Shown here one piece after another: positions 1 through 10,639 of a stretch of 64,000 bases of DNA. The first letter of the stretch is position 1. Each line of letters starts with the position of its first letter. Below the pieces are notes generated by a model that saw only the letters and a program-made list of their open reading frames with translations, made no database searches and was not told where the DNA came from. Source of the stretch: Myxococcus stipitatus (lineage in GTDB: Bacteria; Myxococcota; Myxococcia; Myxococcales; Myxococcaceae); contig NZ_CP102770.1 of NCBI RefSeq assembly GCF_038561935.1, positions 4,216,001-4,280,000 of the forward strand, read 5' to 3'. A program made the translations under genes and the position numbers.

Positions 1-1
1 G

Positions 2-3000
2 CCAGGGGCACAGAGTGGCGCGGTGCCGCCGGGGATGATGGGAGCACGGCCACCGTCGAGCGCGGGGATGCCGACGGTGCCGGGGGCACAGAGTGGCGTG
101 GTGCCGCCGGGGATGATGGGGGCACGCCCGCCGTCGAGCACAGGAGTACCGACGGTGCCGGGGGCACAGAGTGGTGCGGTGCCGCCGGGGATGATGGGAG
201 CACGGCCTCCGTCGAGCGCGGGGATGCCGCCGGTGTCGGGGGCGCAGAGCGGTGGAGTGCCGCCGGAGATGATGGGGGCACGGCCGCCGTCGAGCACAGG
301 AGTGCCGCCGGTGCCGGGTGCACAGGGCGGTGCGGTGCCGCCGGGGATGATGGGGGCACGGCCTCCGTCGAGCGCTGGGATGCAGCCGGTGCCGGGTGCA
401 CAGGGTGGTGCGGTGCCGCCGGGGATGATGGGGGCACGGGCTCCGTCGAGCGCGGGGATGCCGACGGTGTCAGGGGCACAGAGTGGTGCGGTGCCGCCAG
501 GGCTGTTGGGGGCGCCACCTCCATCGAGCACAGGTGCGCCGACTGTGCAGGGCGGTGCGGTACCGCCCGGCGCACGACCGCCGATGAATGCTCCGCCGAT
601 GCAGGGCGCGATGCCGGCAGGTGCTCGACCGCCATCGAGCGCGGGTGCGCCGATGGTGCAGGGGCCTCAGGGCGCACGACCTCCGCCGGGCGTGGGTGTG
701 CCGCCGATGCAGGAGCAGCAGGGCGCAGTTCCCCAGGGCGCACGACCTCCGCTGAGCGTGGGTGTGCCGCCGATGCAGGATCAGCAGGGCGCAGTTCCCC
801 AGGGCGCACGACCGCCGCCGAGCGCGGGTATGCTGCCGATGCAGGGGCCGCAGGCCGCAATGCCACCAGGTGCACGTCCGCCATCAAGCGCAGGTGGGAC
901 GACGGCGCACGGGCCACAAGGTGCGGTTCCTCCCGGTGCGCGGCCGCCCTCTGGTGTCGGTGGGCCGGCGATGCAGGGGCCACAGGGGCCGGTTTCGCCA
1001 AGTGCCAGACCACCCTCAAGTATGGGAGGGCCGGCGATGCAGGGGGCACCGGGAATGGTCCCATCAGGGGCACGCCCGTCATCAGGTACTGGTGTACCTG
1101 CGGTGCAAGGGCCACAGAGTGGCGCTGTCTCGCCAGGGATGGTGGGGACTCGTCCTCACTCGAGCACGAATGTCCCGACGGTCCCGAGTTCCCAAGTCGG
1201 CCTGATGTCGCCAGGGATGCAGGGGGCACGACCATCGCCGGGTGCGAGTGGGGCGACGGTGCCGGGAGCTCAGATGGGTGCCGTCCCGCCAGGAATGGTG
1301 GGGGCTCATCCGTCGTCCGTCGCGAGCGGGCCGATGGAATCGGGAAGTGGAGTGAGCAGACCGGTGGTGCCCGAGCCGCAGAGTGGCGGAGTGGCACCGA
1401 GGATGCTGGAGGCTCGTCCGCAGTCAGGTGCGATTGAGCTGACTGTGCCGGGAAGTGGCGCGAACTCAGCCGGGACTGCGGATGCGCATCCATCGTCGAG
1501 CGCGAGTGGACCTGTGGTGTCGGAGTCGCGGAGTGGCGGAGTGCCACCTGGGATGGTCGAGGCAAAGCCGCAGGCGAGCGCAGGTGGGGCGACAGCGTCG
1601 AACTCACAGTCCCGTGCGGCTGAGCATGGAGCCATGGAGGCTCAGCTGGCGTCGAGTTCCAGTGGACCACCGATTCTGGGACCACAGAGTGGCCCTCAGC
1701 CTCCTGCCGCAGGGGGGGCGTCGACCACTCACATGCTGGGGCAGCTGGGGCCTCACGCAGATGTAGTGCATCCAAGGGGGCCAGCTCAGTCAGCCACAGG
1801 TTCGTCGACCATACCGACCGCGCAGGAAATGACTCCGCCAACTGCACGGCGACCGTCGAGCGTTGGGATGCCCACGGTTGTTGGCTCGCAGGAATCGGTG
1901 TCGTCGGACTTTGCCGCTTCGGCCGCGGTGCTTCCGGGGATGGCGAGCGCCGACCTGTCGTCTAGCGAGGCCGCGCCAACGGAACCTGGCTCACAGGGGG
2001 GGGCGTTGTCCGAGGCGCTGCCGTTGTCGGGCGAAGGTGCCTCTCTTGTCGGTGGTCTGTCGGGGGCTTTTCCTGATGGGAAGCAGCCTTCGTCGACTGC
2101 CGAAAAGCTCCTCACCGGGCTGCACGGTGTACCGCCGTCCGGTGCGTCGCCATCGTCTCCCCTGGGAACTCCGTCGATGCTGGAGCTGGAGGGCGCTCCG
2201 CCTGTCAGCGAGTCGCCAACGTCAGGCGTGGAGCCGCCTTCGGTCCTGGCGCTGCAGGGCACCCTGTCGGCTAGCGAGTCGCTGGTGTCGGGCGTGGAGC
2301 ATTCTTCGGTGCTGGAGCCGCAGGGCACCTTGTCGACCAGCGACTCGCTGATGTCGCGCGCGGAGCTGCCCGCGGTGCTGGAGCCGCAGGGCACCTTGTC
2401 GGCCAGCGGGTCGCTGATGTCGGGCGTGGAGCAGCCTTCGGTGCTGGAGCCGCAGGGCACCTTGTCGGCCAGCGAGTCGTTGATGTCGGGCGTGGAACTG
2501 CCTCTGGTGCTCGAGCCGCAAGGCGCGCTGGTGGCCAGCGAGTCGCCGATGTCGGGCACAGAGCTGCTTTCGGTGATGGATCCGCAGGGTCCCCTGGCGT
2601 CAAATGTGCTCCCATCGTCGAGCACGGAGATTCCTTCGACGGTCGGTTTGCTGGGCAACGCGCCGTTGCCCGGCGCTCACGCTCCAGCGGCGTTGGATCT
2701 GCTGACCGAGACCGAGCCTCAGGAGGTCGTCCCGGCCGGAGGCCTCAACTCTTCGGCTTCAGGCGAGCCGTTGGACCTGGGGGCTCCGGTCACGGGGCGC
2801 GCTGGGGAATGGCTGCCATCGAGCGTGAGTGGCTCGGCGCCTGAAGGACAGGGCATTGAGCTGCAGGCGCAATCGATCTGGACTCAGCCGTCGTCGAGTG
2901 TGCCGACGTCGCCGACGCGGCAACTCAGTGACCCAGATGTGACCGAAGCCCGACTGCCATCGAGCGTCGACTCGTTGGCCGCACAGTCGCCGCAGGTCGT

Positions 3001-4795
3001 GATGGCGCCTCCCTCGACCGAGCCCCAAGTGTCGGCCGAACAGGGTGACACGGCATCGCTGAGTGGCGGAGTCATCGAACTCGCGACGGACCCGCCGGGC
3101 GAAGACTCCTTTGCGGACGTCATCCCGGATGGCGATGGCCTCAAGATTGAGCTGCACGAGGCAGGTTCGCACAGCGAGTCTCTCGATTCGTTGGAGCTCG
3201 CAGACCCAGCCGCCGATGACGCCGCCGCAATCGATGCGAGTCTGTCTCCGGCCACCGACGACGAAGTGCGGACAGTCATTGGCTCCGAGGGCGTCAGCTC
3301 CACGCTTGTCGCCGACTCGTCTGTATTTGCTTCGTTGCAGGATGAGCTGGCCATTGCGAGTGAGGAGTCAGTTGCAGCCTCCGCAGATGTCGCAATCGCG
3401 CTTCCCCCCGTGTCGAGCGACGTGGAGTCGTCTCGTCCCGAGTCGGACTCCGCCGCCAGCGTGCCCACAAATCAGCCGGGCACACTCGACCTCTCGGTGT
3501 CTGCGCCGGAGACCATTCCCGCCAAGGTCACGGCACCTCAGCCCACGGAGCCACAGCCCGCGACGTCCACGGAAGTCCCCGCGCCCCCTGCCAGCGCGCA
3601 GACATCACCCGCCGAAGCCTCGCCCTCCGTCGCGTACTTGGATGCGACTGAGTCCGCTCCAGGATTCACAGAGTCGCCGACCCCCGCGACCGAGTCCTGG
3701 AGGCTCGGAAGCACGGCGCAACCCTCGTCTCCCGTCACCGTCAGCACGGGAGAGGGGGACACCGGCGATTCACTGATGCTGGAGGCCGCGGGCTCCATGC
3801 TCGCGTCCCACGGCGACCCATCGTCGCGAGACACGACGCGGACTCGGGAAGGCACGGCCACGGAGCCACTCGAGCCCGAGAGCGTGCTGCCACTGGGCGA
3901 CGTCCTCCCAGGTCGCACAGGCCCGAAGTCAGACGTGGACGCAGACGCCACCCCGGCCCCCAAGCCGCCAGCGACACGGCGAGCTCCCATCGAGCTCGAC
4001 GAACTGCCAGCGGCGGACGACGCCCCGATGCAGCTCGCCTCGACCTGGGAGTTCGTCGGATGGCAGGGCGCCGAAGGCAACGGAACCATTGGCCACGTCG
4101 CCGAGAGCACCTGGGATGACCGCGCCGCGGACCTCGAGGGCGCCATGCCGCGAGCCGAGCCTCCCGCCGGCGCCTCCGCGAGCGACTTCCCCCTCGCGTC
4201 CGCCTGGGACTTCATCCAGCAACCCTGGCAGCCCCACGCACGAGAGCACTCCGAAGTCCTGACCGCGCTGTTGGCCGCGGCGGGAGCCACGACGGCCACG
4301 GGAAGCGAAGGTCCCGCGGTCTCCGCGGACCAGGTCCTCACGGCGCTGGACGACGTGAGCACGCAAGGTGTGCTCGGCAAGGTGTTGATCGCGTACTGCG
4401 CTGGGCGCTTCCAGCGGGCCTTCCTGCTGGGCGAGAGCTTCGGCCTCGTGCGGGTCGGCCATGCGTGGGGCCCCGGAAGCGATGGCCCCGAGGTCGCCGC
4501 GCTCAAGGTGGACCTGGATGCGCCCTCGCTCCTCGTGTCCGCGTTGGGGCAACTCGGGCCCAGCAGCTTCGACGCACCGTCCTCCGCGCAGGACGAAGCC
4601 ATCTTCTCCGCGCTCGGAGGCCCCGCGTCGCACCTGCTCGTCGTCCCCATCCGTGCGCGCGGGCGTCCCGTGGCCTTCATCGTCGCGGACTCGGGCAACA
4701 CCCCTGTTCCCAGCACGACGCTCGAGGAACTCACCCGCGTCTCCGCCAAGGCCTCCGAGGTCTACGACCGCTTGCCCGCCTCGGGAACCGAGTGA
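2..4795 (+). CDS. Giant Pro/Ala/Ser-rich repeat protein with GAF-like C-terminus (5' partial)
   Basis: The reading frame is already open at base 2, so the true start lies upstream of the window; the GTG at 23 is only an internal codon. At least 1,597 residues are visible. The N-terminal part is low-complexity and built from a 26-residue unit (PPGMMGARPPSSAGMPTVPG plus AQSGVV) that decays with distance. A second, unrelated 22-residue unit (VLEPQGTLSASESLMSGVE plus 3) follows. A long acidic Ser/Pro/Ala linker then leads to two tryptophan motifs (STWEFVGWQ and SAWDFIQQP) and a compact C-terminal domain of about 190 residues. The alternating hydrophobic pattern and the HLLVVPIRARGRPVAFIVAD strand pair of that domain resemble a GAF fold. 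I infer a long flexible scaffold ending in a sensor-like domain. Function unknown; location (cytosol or surface) cannot be decided without the N-terminus. Confidence 0.8.
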   Translation, partial: PGAQSGAVPPGMMGARPPSSAGMPTVPGAQSGVVPPGMMGARPPSSTGVPTVPGAQSGAVPPGMMGARPPSSAGMPPVSGAQSGGVPPEMMGARPPSSTGVPPVPGAQGGAVPPGMMGARPPSSAGMQPVPGAQGGAVPPGMMGARAPSSAGMPTVSGAQSGAVPPGLLGAPPPSSTGAPTVQGGAVPPGARPPMNAPPMQGAMPAGARPPSSAGAPMVQGPQGARPPPGVGVPPMQEQQGAVPQGARPPLSVGVPPMQDQQGAVPQGARPPPSAGMLPMQGPQAAMPPGARPPSSAGGTTAHGPQGAVPPGARPPSGVGGPAMQGPQGPVSPSARPPSSMGGPAMQGAPGMVPSGARPSSGTGVPAVQGPQSGAVSPGMVGTRPHSSTNVPTVPSSQVGLMSPGMQGARPSPGASGATVPGAQMGAVPPGMVGAHPSSVASGPMESGSGVSRPVVPEPQSGGVAPRMLEARPQSGAIELTVPGSGANSAGTADAHPSSSASGPVVSESRSGGVPPGMVEAKPQASAGGATASNSQSRAAEHGAMEAQLASSSSGPPILGPQSGPQPPAAGGASTTHMLGQLGPHADVVHPRGPAQSATGSSTIPTAQEMTPPTARRPSSVGMPTVVGSQESVSSDFAASAAVLPGMASADLSSSEAAPTEPGSQGGALSEALPLSGEGASLVGGLSGAFPDGKQPSSTAEKLLTGLHGVPPSGASPSSPLGTPSMLELEGAPPVSESPTSGVEPPSVLALQGTLSASESLVSGVEHSSVLEPQGTLSTSDSLMSRAELPAVLEPQGTLSASGSLMSGVEQPSVLEPQGTLSASESLMSGVELPLVLEPQGALVASESPMSGTELLSVMDPQGPLASNVLPSSSTEIPSTVGLLGNAPLPGAHAPAALDLLTETEPQEVVPAGGLNSSASGEPLDLGAPVTGRAGEWLPSSVSGSAPEGQGIELQAQSIWTQPSSSVPTSPTRQLSDPDVTEARLPSSVDSLAAQSPQVVMAPPSTEPQVSAEQGDTASLSGGVIELATDPPGEDSFADVIPDGDGLKIELHEAGSHSESLDSLELADPAADDAAAIDASLSPATDDEVRTVIGSEGVSSTLVADSSVFASLQDELAIASEESVAASADVAIALPPVSSDVESSRPESDSAASVPTNQPGTLDLSVSAPETIPAKVTAPQPTEPQPATSTEVPAPPASAQTSPAEASPSVAYLDATESAPGFTESPTPATESWRLGSTAQPSSPVTVSTGEGDTGDSLMLEAAGSMLASHGDPSSRDTTRTREGTATEPLEPESVLPLGDVLPGRTGPKSDVDADATPAPKPPATRRAPIELDELPAADDAPMQLASTWEFVGWQGAEGNGTIGHVAESTWDDRAADLEGAMPRAEPPAGASASDFPLASAWDFIQQPWQPHAREHSEVLTALLAAAGATTATGSEGPAVSADQVLTALDDVSTQGVLGKVLIAYCAGRFQRAFLLGESFGLVRVGHAWGPGSDGPEVAALKVDLDAPSLLVSALGQLGPSSFDAPSSAQDEAIFSALGGPASHLLVVPIRARGRPVAFIVADSGNTPVPSTTLEELTRVSAKASEVYDRLPASGTE
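26..493 (+). repeat. Six tandem 78-bp coding repeats
   Basis: Six consecutive in-frame 26-codon units begin PPGMMGARPPSS (one PPEMMGARPPSS, one with ARAPSS) and end GAQSGAV or GAQGGAV. A shortened seventh copy runs to about 560. More degenerate copies, many starting VPPGARPP, continue to about 1,600. The near identity of the first copies points to recent tandem duplication or ongoing homogenisation. Confidence 0.9.
2177..2572 (+). repeat. Six tandem 66-bp coding repeats, second repeat class
   Basis: Six in-frame 22-codon units start at 2177, 2243, 2309, 2375, 2441 and 2507. The consensus is VLEPQGTLSASESLMSGVE followed by three variable residues. A partial seventh unit follows. The unit has no evident relation in length or residues to the 78-bp class upstream in the same gene. 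Confidence 0.9.
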
Positions 4796-4854
4796 AGTCC
4801 ATGGGGGGCGCGCTGGGGCCCCCCACCGAATCCCCCGGCCGCTAGAAACAAGAA

Positions 4855-4883
4855 GGGCTCCGGAACCCTGAGTCCCGGAGCCC
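4855..4883. terminator. Bidirectional terminator hairpin
   Basis: A 9-bp perfect stem (GGGCTCCGG / CCGGAGCCC) with an 11-nt loop lies between the convergent repeat-protein gene and nrdJ. A second GC hairpin sits just before it at about 4802-4828. There is no U-tract, which is usual in this GC-rich genome. Confidence 0.6.
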
Positions 4884-4908
4884 TGGTCAACACAGTGCCG
4901 ACTGCAAC

Positions 4909-7698
<2,790 letters not shown>

Positions 7699-7733
7699 GT
7701 CGCCACCCTCCGGGGTTCACTCCGAGTTGGGAT

Positions 7734-7745
7734 GCAAAATTTTGC
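7734..7745. promoter_or_regulatory. 12-bp perfect palindrome upstream of nrdJ
   Basis: GCAAAATTTTGC lies 36-47 bp upstream of the nrdJ start, in a short AT-rich patch. The position suits an operator or promoter element. It does not match the NrdR box consensus as I know it. Function inferred only from position and symmetry. Confidence 0.35.
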
Positions 7746-8292
7746 GAAACGCTAAGGGCGCGAGATTGCGATGGTTCCTTTGGCGTCACACGGACAGGCG
7801 TGGACGACTCCGGAGCAGGCTCGCGAAGCGTGTCGTAGGGGGCCTGGGGCCCCGGACTTCGTTTGTGGAGATTGCTCGGCCGAGGACCGAGCGGGCGGAT
7901 CAATACGCGCTTCGCGGCAGCTGATCAAGAACGGCACTGACCCAATTAGTAGTGCCGGGAAGAATCACACACACTACGAAATGGGTCTCGGACGCCGAGC
8001 GTGGGTGCGGGCGAAAGCTGTAGCCGCCTGTAGCAAGGCGGGTCCGGAAGCGCTGATCTAGAACCTGCCCGGGCGCCTGTAAAGGGAGGTGCTCCTTGGA
8101 CTGATAACAGCGTGCGAGACATGTATCGTCACTCCGGCGCAAACGAGCGTGATCACTGGGAGACGTTTGCTGGGAGTCTGTGCATGCTCGTGGGACTCCG
8201 CCAGTGCCCGCCCCTGGATCCGCTCGCAGGGCCCGTCGCCGGGTGAACAGGTGGGGGTCGATTTATGGAATCCAGCGCGCTAGGAGTCGGGT
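7746..8292. other. Non-coding, hairpin-rich gap between nrdJ and the ferredoxin gene
   Basis: This stretch has no reading frame with convincing codon bias and a lower GC content than its neighbours. By eye it holds five inverted repeats: 7839-7853 (GGGGCC/GGCCCC), 7874-7892 (GCTCGG/CCGAGC), 7933-7956 (GGCACT/AGTGCC), 8139-8170 (GCAAACG/CGTTTGC) and 8173-8199 (GGAGTC/GACTCC). It may carry a structured leader or small RNA, plus divergent promoters. I could not match it to a known riboswitch or RNA family. Confidence 0.4.
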
Positions 8293-8634
8293 ATGCCACC
8301 TCCCTTCCAGCGCCATGTCTTCGTGTGCACCAATCGACGCCCTGACGGGCACCCCAAGGGGTGCTGTGCCACGAAGGGGGCGGACGAAGTGCGAGCCGCC
8401 TTCAAGGAAGAGCTCGACAAGCGCGGCGTGAAGGGGCGGATGCGGGCGAATGCGGCCGGGTGTCTCGACACCTGCTCGTTCGGCGTCTCCGTGGTCGTCT
8501 ACCCGGAGGGCACCTGGTACGGCGGCGTGAAGGTGGAGGACGTCCCCGAAATCGTCGAGCAGCACCTCATGCAGGGCCGCCCCGTGGAGCGGCTCCTGAT
8601 GCCGTTCTCCCGCAAGGAGAAGGCGGAGGGCTGA
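8293..8634 (+). CDS. Thioredoxin-like [2Fe-2S] ferredoxin
   Basis: A 113-residue soluble electron carrier of the thioredoxin-fold ferredoxin family (related to the NuoE C-terminal domain). Four likely cluster ligands are visible: C12 (VCTNRRPDG), C24 or C25 (PKGCCATKG), C57 and C61 (AAGCLDTCSFG), followed by the typical VVVYPEGTWYGGVKVEDVPEI strand-helix end. ATG at 8293 has AGGAG six bases upstream. It stands alone, transcribed away from nrdJ and convergent with the LPMO gene. Partner unknown; electron supply to nrdJ is possible but purely positional. Confidence 0.9.
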   Translation: MPPPFQRHVFVCTNRRPDGHPKGCCATKGADEVRAAFKEELDKRGVKGRMRANAAGCLDTCSFGVSVVVYPEGTWYGGVKVEDVPEIVEQHLMQGRPVERLLMPFSRKEKAEG

Positions 8635-8656
8635 AGACACGGCGTGCCCGAGCAGA

Positions 8657-8679
8657 AGCCCCCGGCGGGGACGGGGGCT
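8657..8679. terminator. Terminator hairpin between ferredoxin and LPMO genes
   Basis: An 8-bp perfect stem AGCCCCCG / CGGGGGCT with a 7-nt loop, in the convergent intergenic space. Confidence 0.55.
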
Positions 8680-8738
8680 CCTGCCCGAACCTCGCGCGCA
8701 CGACCCCGTTCACCGGTGTGCGCGCGCCACGAGCAGGC

Positions 8739-9695
8739 TCAGGGCGTGCTCGCGGGCTTCTCGATGTCGAGCTGGTACGAGTCGCTCGACTCACGCGAGT
8801 AGATGCGCAGCGTGGGGGCGCTCGAGGTCGGACGGATGTTGCCGTCGGTCTGGAGCTCACCCACCTGGACGCGGCGGGACTGGCTGTTCACCCGCTGGGC
8901 CAGCTGCTGCATCCACTGCGACGCCTTCGCCGCGCTGTCGATGAGGACGGGGTGGGTCTCCGCGTCGCGCCCCGCGCTGTCGAACACCCGCAGCGTCACC
9001 TTGCTGCGCGCCGGAAGGTCCTCGCGCGCCTGCAGGGTGCCCAGCTCCATCCACGACGTGGGCGCCACCGCGCCGCCGATGCGCACGTCCGAGCACGAGT
9101 AGAAGGCCTCGGGGCTGTCGGAGCGCTGCCAGATGGCGTAGATGACGTGGTTGCCCGTGCGGCCCGCGGGGAACGGGCAGGACAGGCGGTAGCGGAAGTT
9201 CTGCGCGACGATGCCATTCACCGTGCAGAAGGGCGTGGCCTCCAGGTCCGACCACTTCAGCGGGAGGGCCGGGTTGTAGCCGGGCCGGGTGACGTAGAGG
9301 TGGAAGTAGGCCGTCGCGTGGGCGGCCGTCGCGTGGAAGACGAAGTCGTAGCGGTTGCTCGCGTTCGGCGAGATGGGCGTGGAGACCCAGTCCGTGCGGG
9401 CCAGGTCCATGCCCTTGAAGTAGCTGCTGCCGCCGGAACAGAGCATGCCGTCCGCGATGAGCTCGCGGTGCCGGCCGTTGGCGTTGCCCTGCCTCACGCC
9501 GTTCCAGTCGTACAGCTGCTGGGTGCCGTTGTTCTGGATGGCGGCCGCACACGCCGCGGACTTGGGTCTCTCCGGTCCTTCCTTGAAGCAGCTGTAGATG
9601 CGGCTGAGCGGAATCTCCATCGAGCCGTGCGCCGAGGCGACGCTTCCGGACAACAGCGACAACACGAACAGGGATGCTGCGAGCGGCCTTCGCAT
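8739..9695 (-). CDS. Secreted lytic polysaccharide monooxygenase (AA10, chitin-binding type)
   Basis: A copper enzyme that oxidatively cleaves chitin or cellulose outside the cell. A signal peptide (MRRPLAAS to SVASA) ends so that His23 becomes the mature N-terminus. His23 and His126 (TAAHATAYFHLYVTRPGY) form the histidine brace. The Cys-containing SPEAFYSCSDV segment is typical of AA10. After residue ~205 a second domain of about 110 residues (ELGTLQAREDLPARSKVTLR on) resembles the GbpA second domain, usually a glycan-binding module. I chose ATG 9695 because it opens the signal peptide and has AGGAGG 9 nt upstream; an in-frame ATG at 9764 would bury it. It fits the predatory or saprophytic lifestyle of myxobacteria. 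Confidence 0.93.
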   Translation of the reverse strand: MRRPLAASLFVLSLLSGSVASAHGSMEIPLSRIYSCFKEGPERPKSAACAAAIQNNGTQQLYDWNGVRQGNANGRHRELIADGMLCSGGSSYFKGMDLARTDWVSTPISPNASNRYDFVFHATAAHATAYFHLYVTRPGYNPALPLKWSDLEATPFCTVNGIVAQNFRYRLSCPFPAGRTGNHVIYAIWQRSDSPEAFYSCSDVRIGGAVAPTSWMELGTLQAREDLPARSKVTLRVFDSAGRDAETHPVLIDSAAKASQWMQQLAQRVNSQSRRVQVGELQTDGNIRPTSSAPTLRIYSRESSDSYQLDIEKPASTP

Positions 9696-9756
9696 TGGGG
9701 GTTTCCTCCTGTGCCGCGCAATGGAGGCCGGCGGACCTCGAATCGGGTCAACGCCC

Positions 9757-9800
9757 CAAAACAAAAGCGGCGACGCGGCCTCGAAGGGACGCGCCGCCGC
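9757..9800 (-). terminator. Intrinsic terminator of the Bax-inhibitor gene
   Basis: On the minus strand, GCGGCG-G-CGCG / CGCG-T-CGCCGC forms a 10-bp stem with one mismatch and a 12-nt loop. It is followed directly by TTTTGTTTTG, a rare T-rich tail in this window. Confidence 0.75.
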
Positions 9801-9832
9801 CAGGATTCAGCGGAGGACTGTCGACTGGCCAA

Positions 9833-10543
9833 CTACCGACGGCGGCCGAGCAGCCGGAGGATGGCGAGGAACAGGTTGATGAAGTCCAGGTACAGCGTCA
9901 GCGCGCCGACGATGCTCACCGTGGCGGCGTTGCTGTAGCCCGTCTCCGCGTGCATCTCGCGGAGCTTCTGCGTGTCGTACGCCGTCAGGCCGGCGAAGAC
10001 GAGCACGGACGCGCAGGCGATGACGAACGACATCATGTCGCTGCGCATGAAGATGTTCACCACCCCCGCGAGCACCACGCCGATGAGGCCCATGAACAAG
10101 AAGGTGCCCCACGAGCCCAGGTCCTTCTTCGTGACGGTGCCGTAGATGGCCATCGCGCCATAGACACCCGACGTCAGGAAGAACGCCTGCGCGATGCTGC
10201 CCGCCGTGTAGATGAGGAAGAGGACGGAGAACGTCATTCCCGTCAGCGCCGAGTAGCCCAGGAACAGCGCCGCGGCCACCGGTCCCGACAGCCGCGAGGC
10301 CAGGAACGACAGCGCGAACACCGCGCCCAGCTGCGCGGCGAAGAAGCCCAACCGCCACTCGATGACGGTCCGCAGCAGGGCCTCGTTGTTGAGCGTGAAC
10401 ATCGCCATCACGCCGGTGACGAGCAGCCCCGCGAACATCCATCCATGCACGCGCGACATGAACGCGCGCTTCGACTCCTGCACCAGGACGGAGTTGACCG
10501 AGGCGCTCTCGGCCGTCTGCCATCCGGAAGTTTCCCAGGCCAT
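9833..10543 (-). CDS. Bax inhibitor-1 / YccA family membrane protein
   Basis: A 236-residue integral membrane protein with about seven hydrophobic segments from residue ~35 to the end, matching the BI-1 (TMBIM/YccA/YbhL) fold. Members are pH-sensitive calcium leak channels or modulators of FtsH proteolysis. The C-terminal helix with acidic residues and the YDTQKLREMH segment after FAGLTA are family hallmarks. ATG 10543 starts MAWETSGWQT and is preceded by AAAGGACA; the upstream in-frame ATG (10585) adds 14 residues and is less likely. It is a single-gene unit with its own strong terminator. Confidence 0.88.
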   Translation of the reverse strand: MAWETSGWQTAESASVNSVLVQESKRAFMSRVHGWMFAGLLVTGVMAMFTLNNEALLRTVIEWRLGFFAAQLGAVFALSFLASRLSGPVAAALFLGYSALTGMTFSVLFLIYTAGSIAQAFFLTSGVYGAMAIYGTVTKKDLGSWGTFLFMGLIGVVLAGVVNIFMRSDMMSFVIACASVLVFAGLTAYDTQKLREMHAETGYSNAATVSIVGALTLYLDFINLFLAILRLLGRRR

Positions 10544-10639
10544 GTACCGTGTCCTTTCACGCCGGGATGAGCCCGGCGGCGCCACTGCTTATAGCTGCTC
10601 GGCCCCGCACGTGCGCGAAGACGGGGCCGAAAACGACCC

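Noticed and set aside
26..560. Tandem repeats as a CRISPR array
   Set aside because: Units are contiguous, in frame, of 78 bp, with no unique spacers; they are coding repeats.
7771..8061. 96-residue forward frame in the nrdJ-ferredoxin gap
   Set aside because: No ribosome site or coding bias, and it crosses three of the inverted repeats, which argues for non-coding sequence.
7699..8292. Possible cobalamin riboswitch before nrdJ
   Set aside because: I looked on both strands for the conserved B12-box elements (GCCACTG and the AGYCAGGAGACCTGC-type core) and found none in order.
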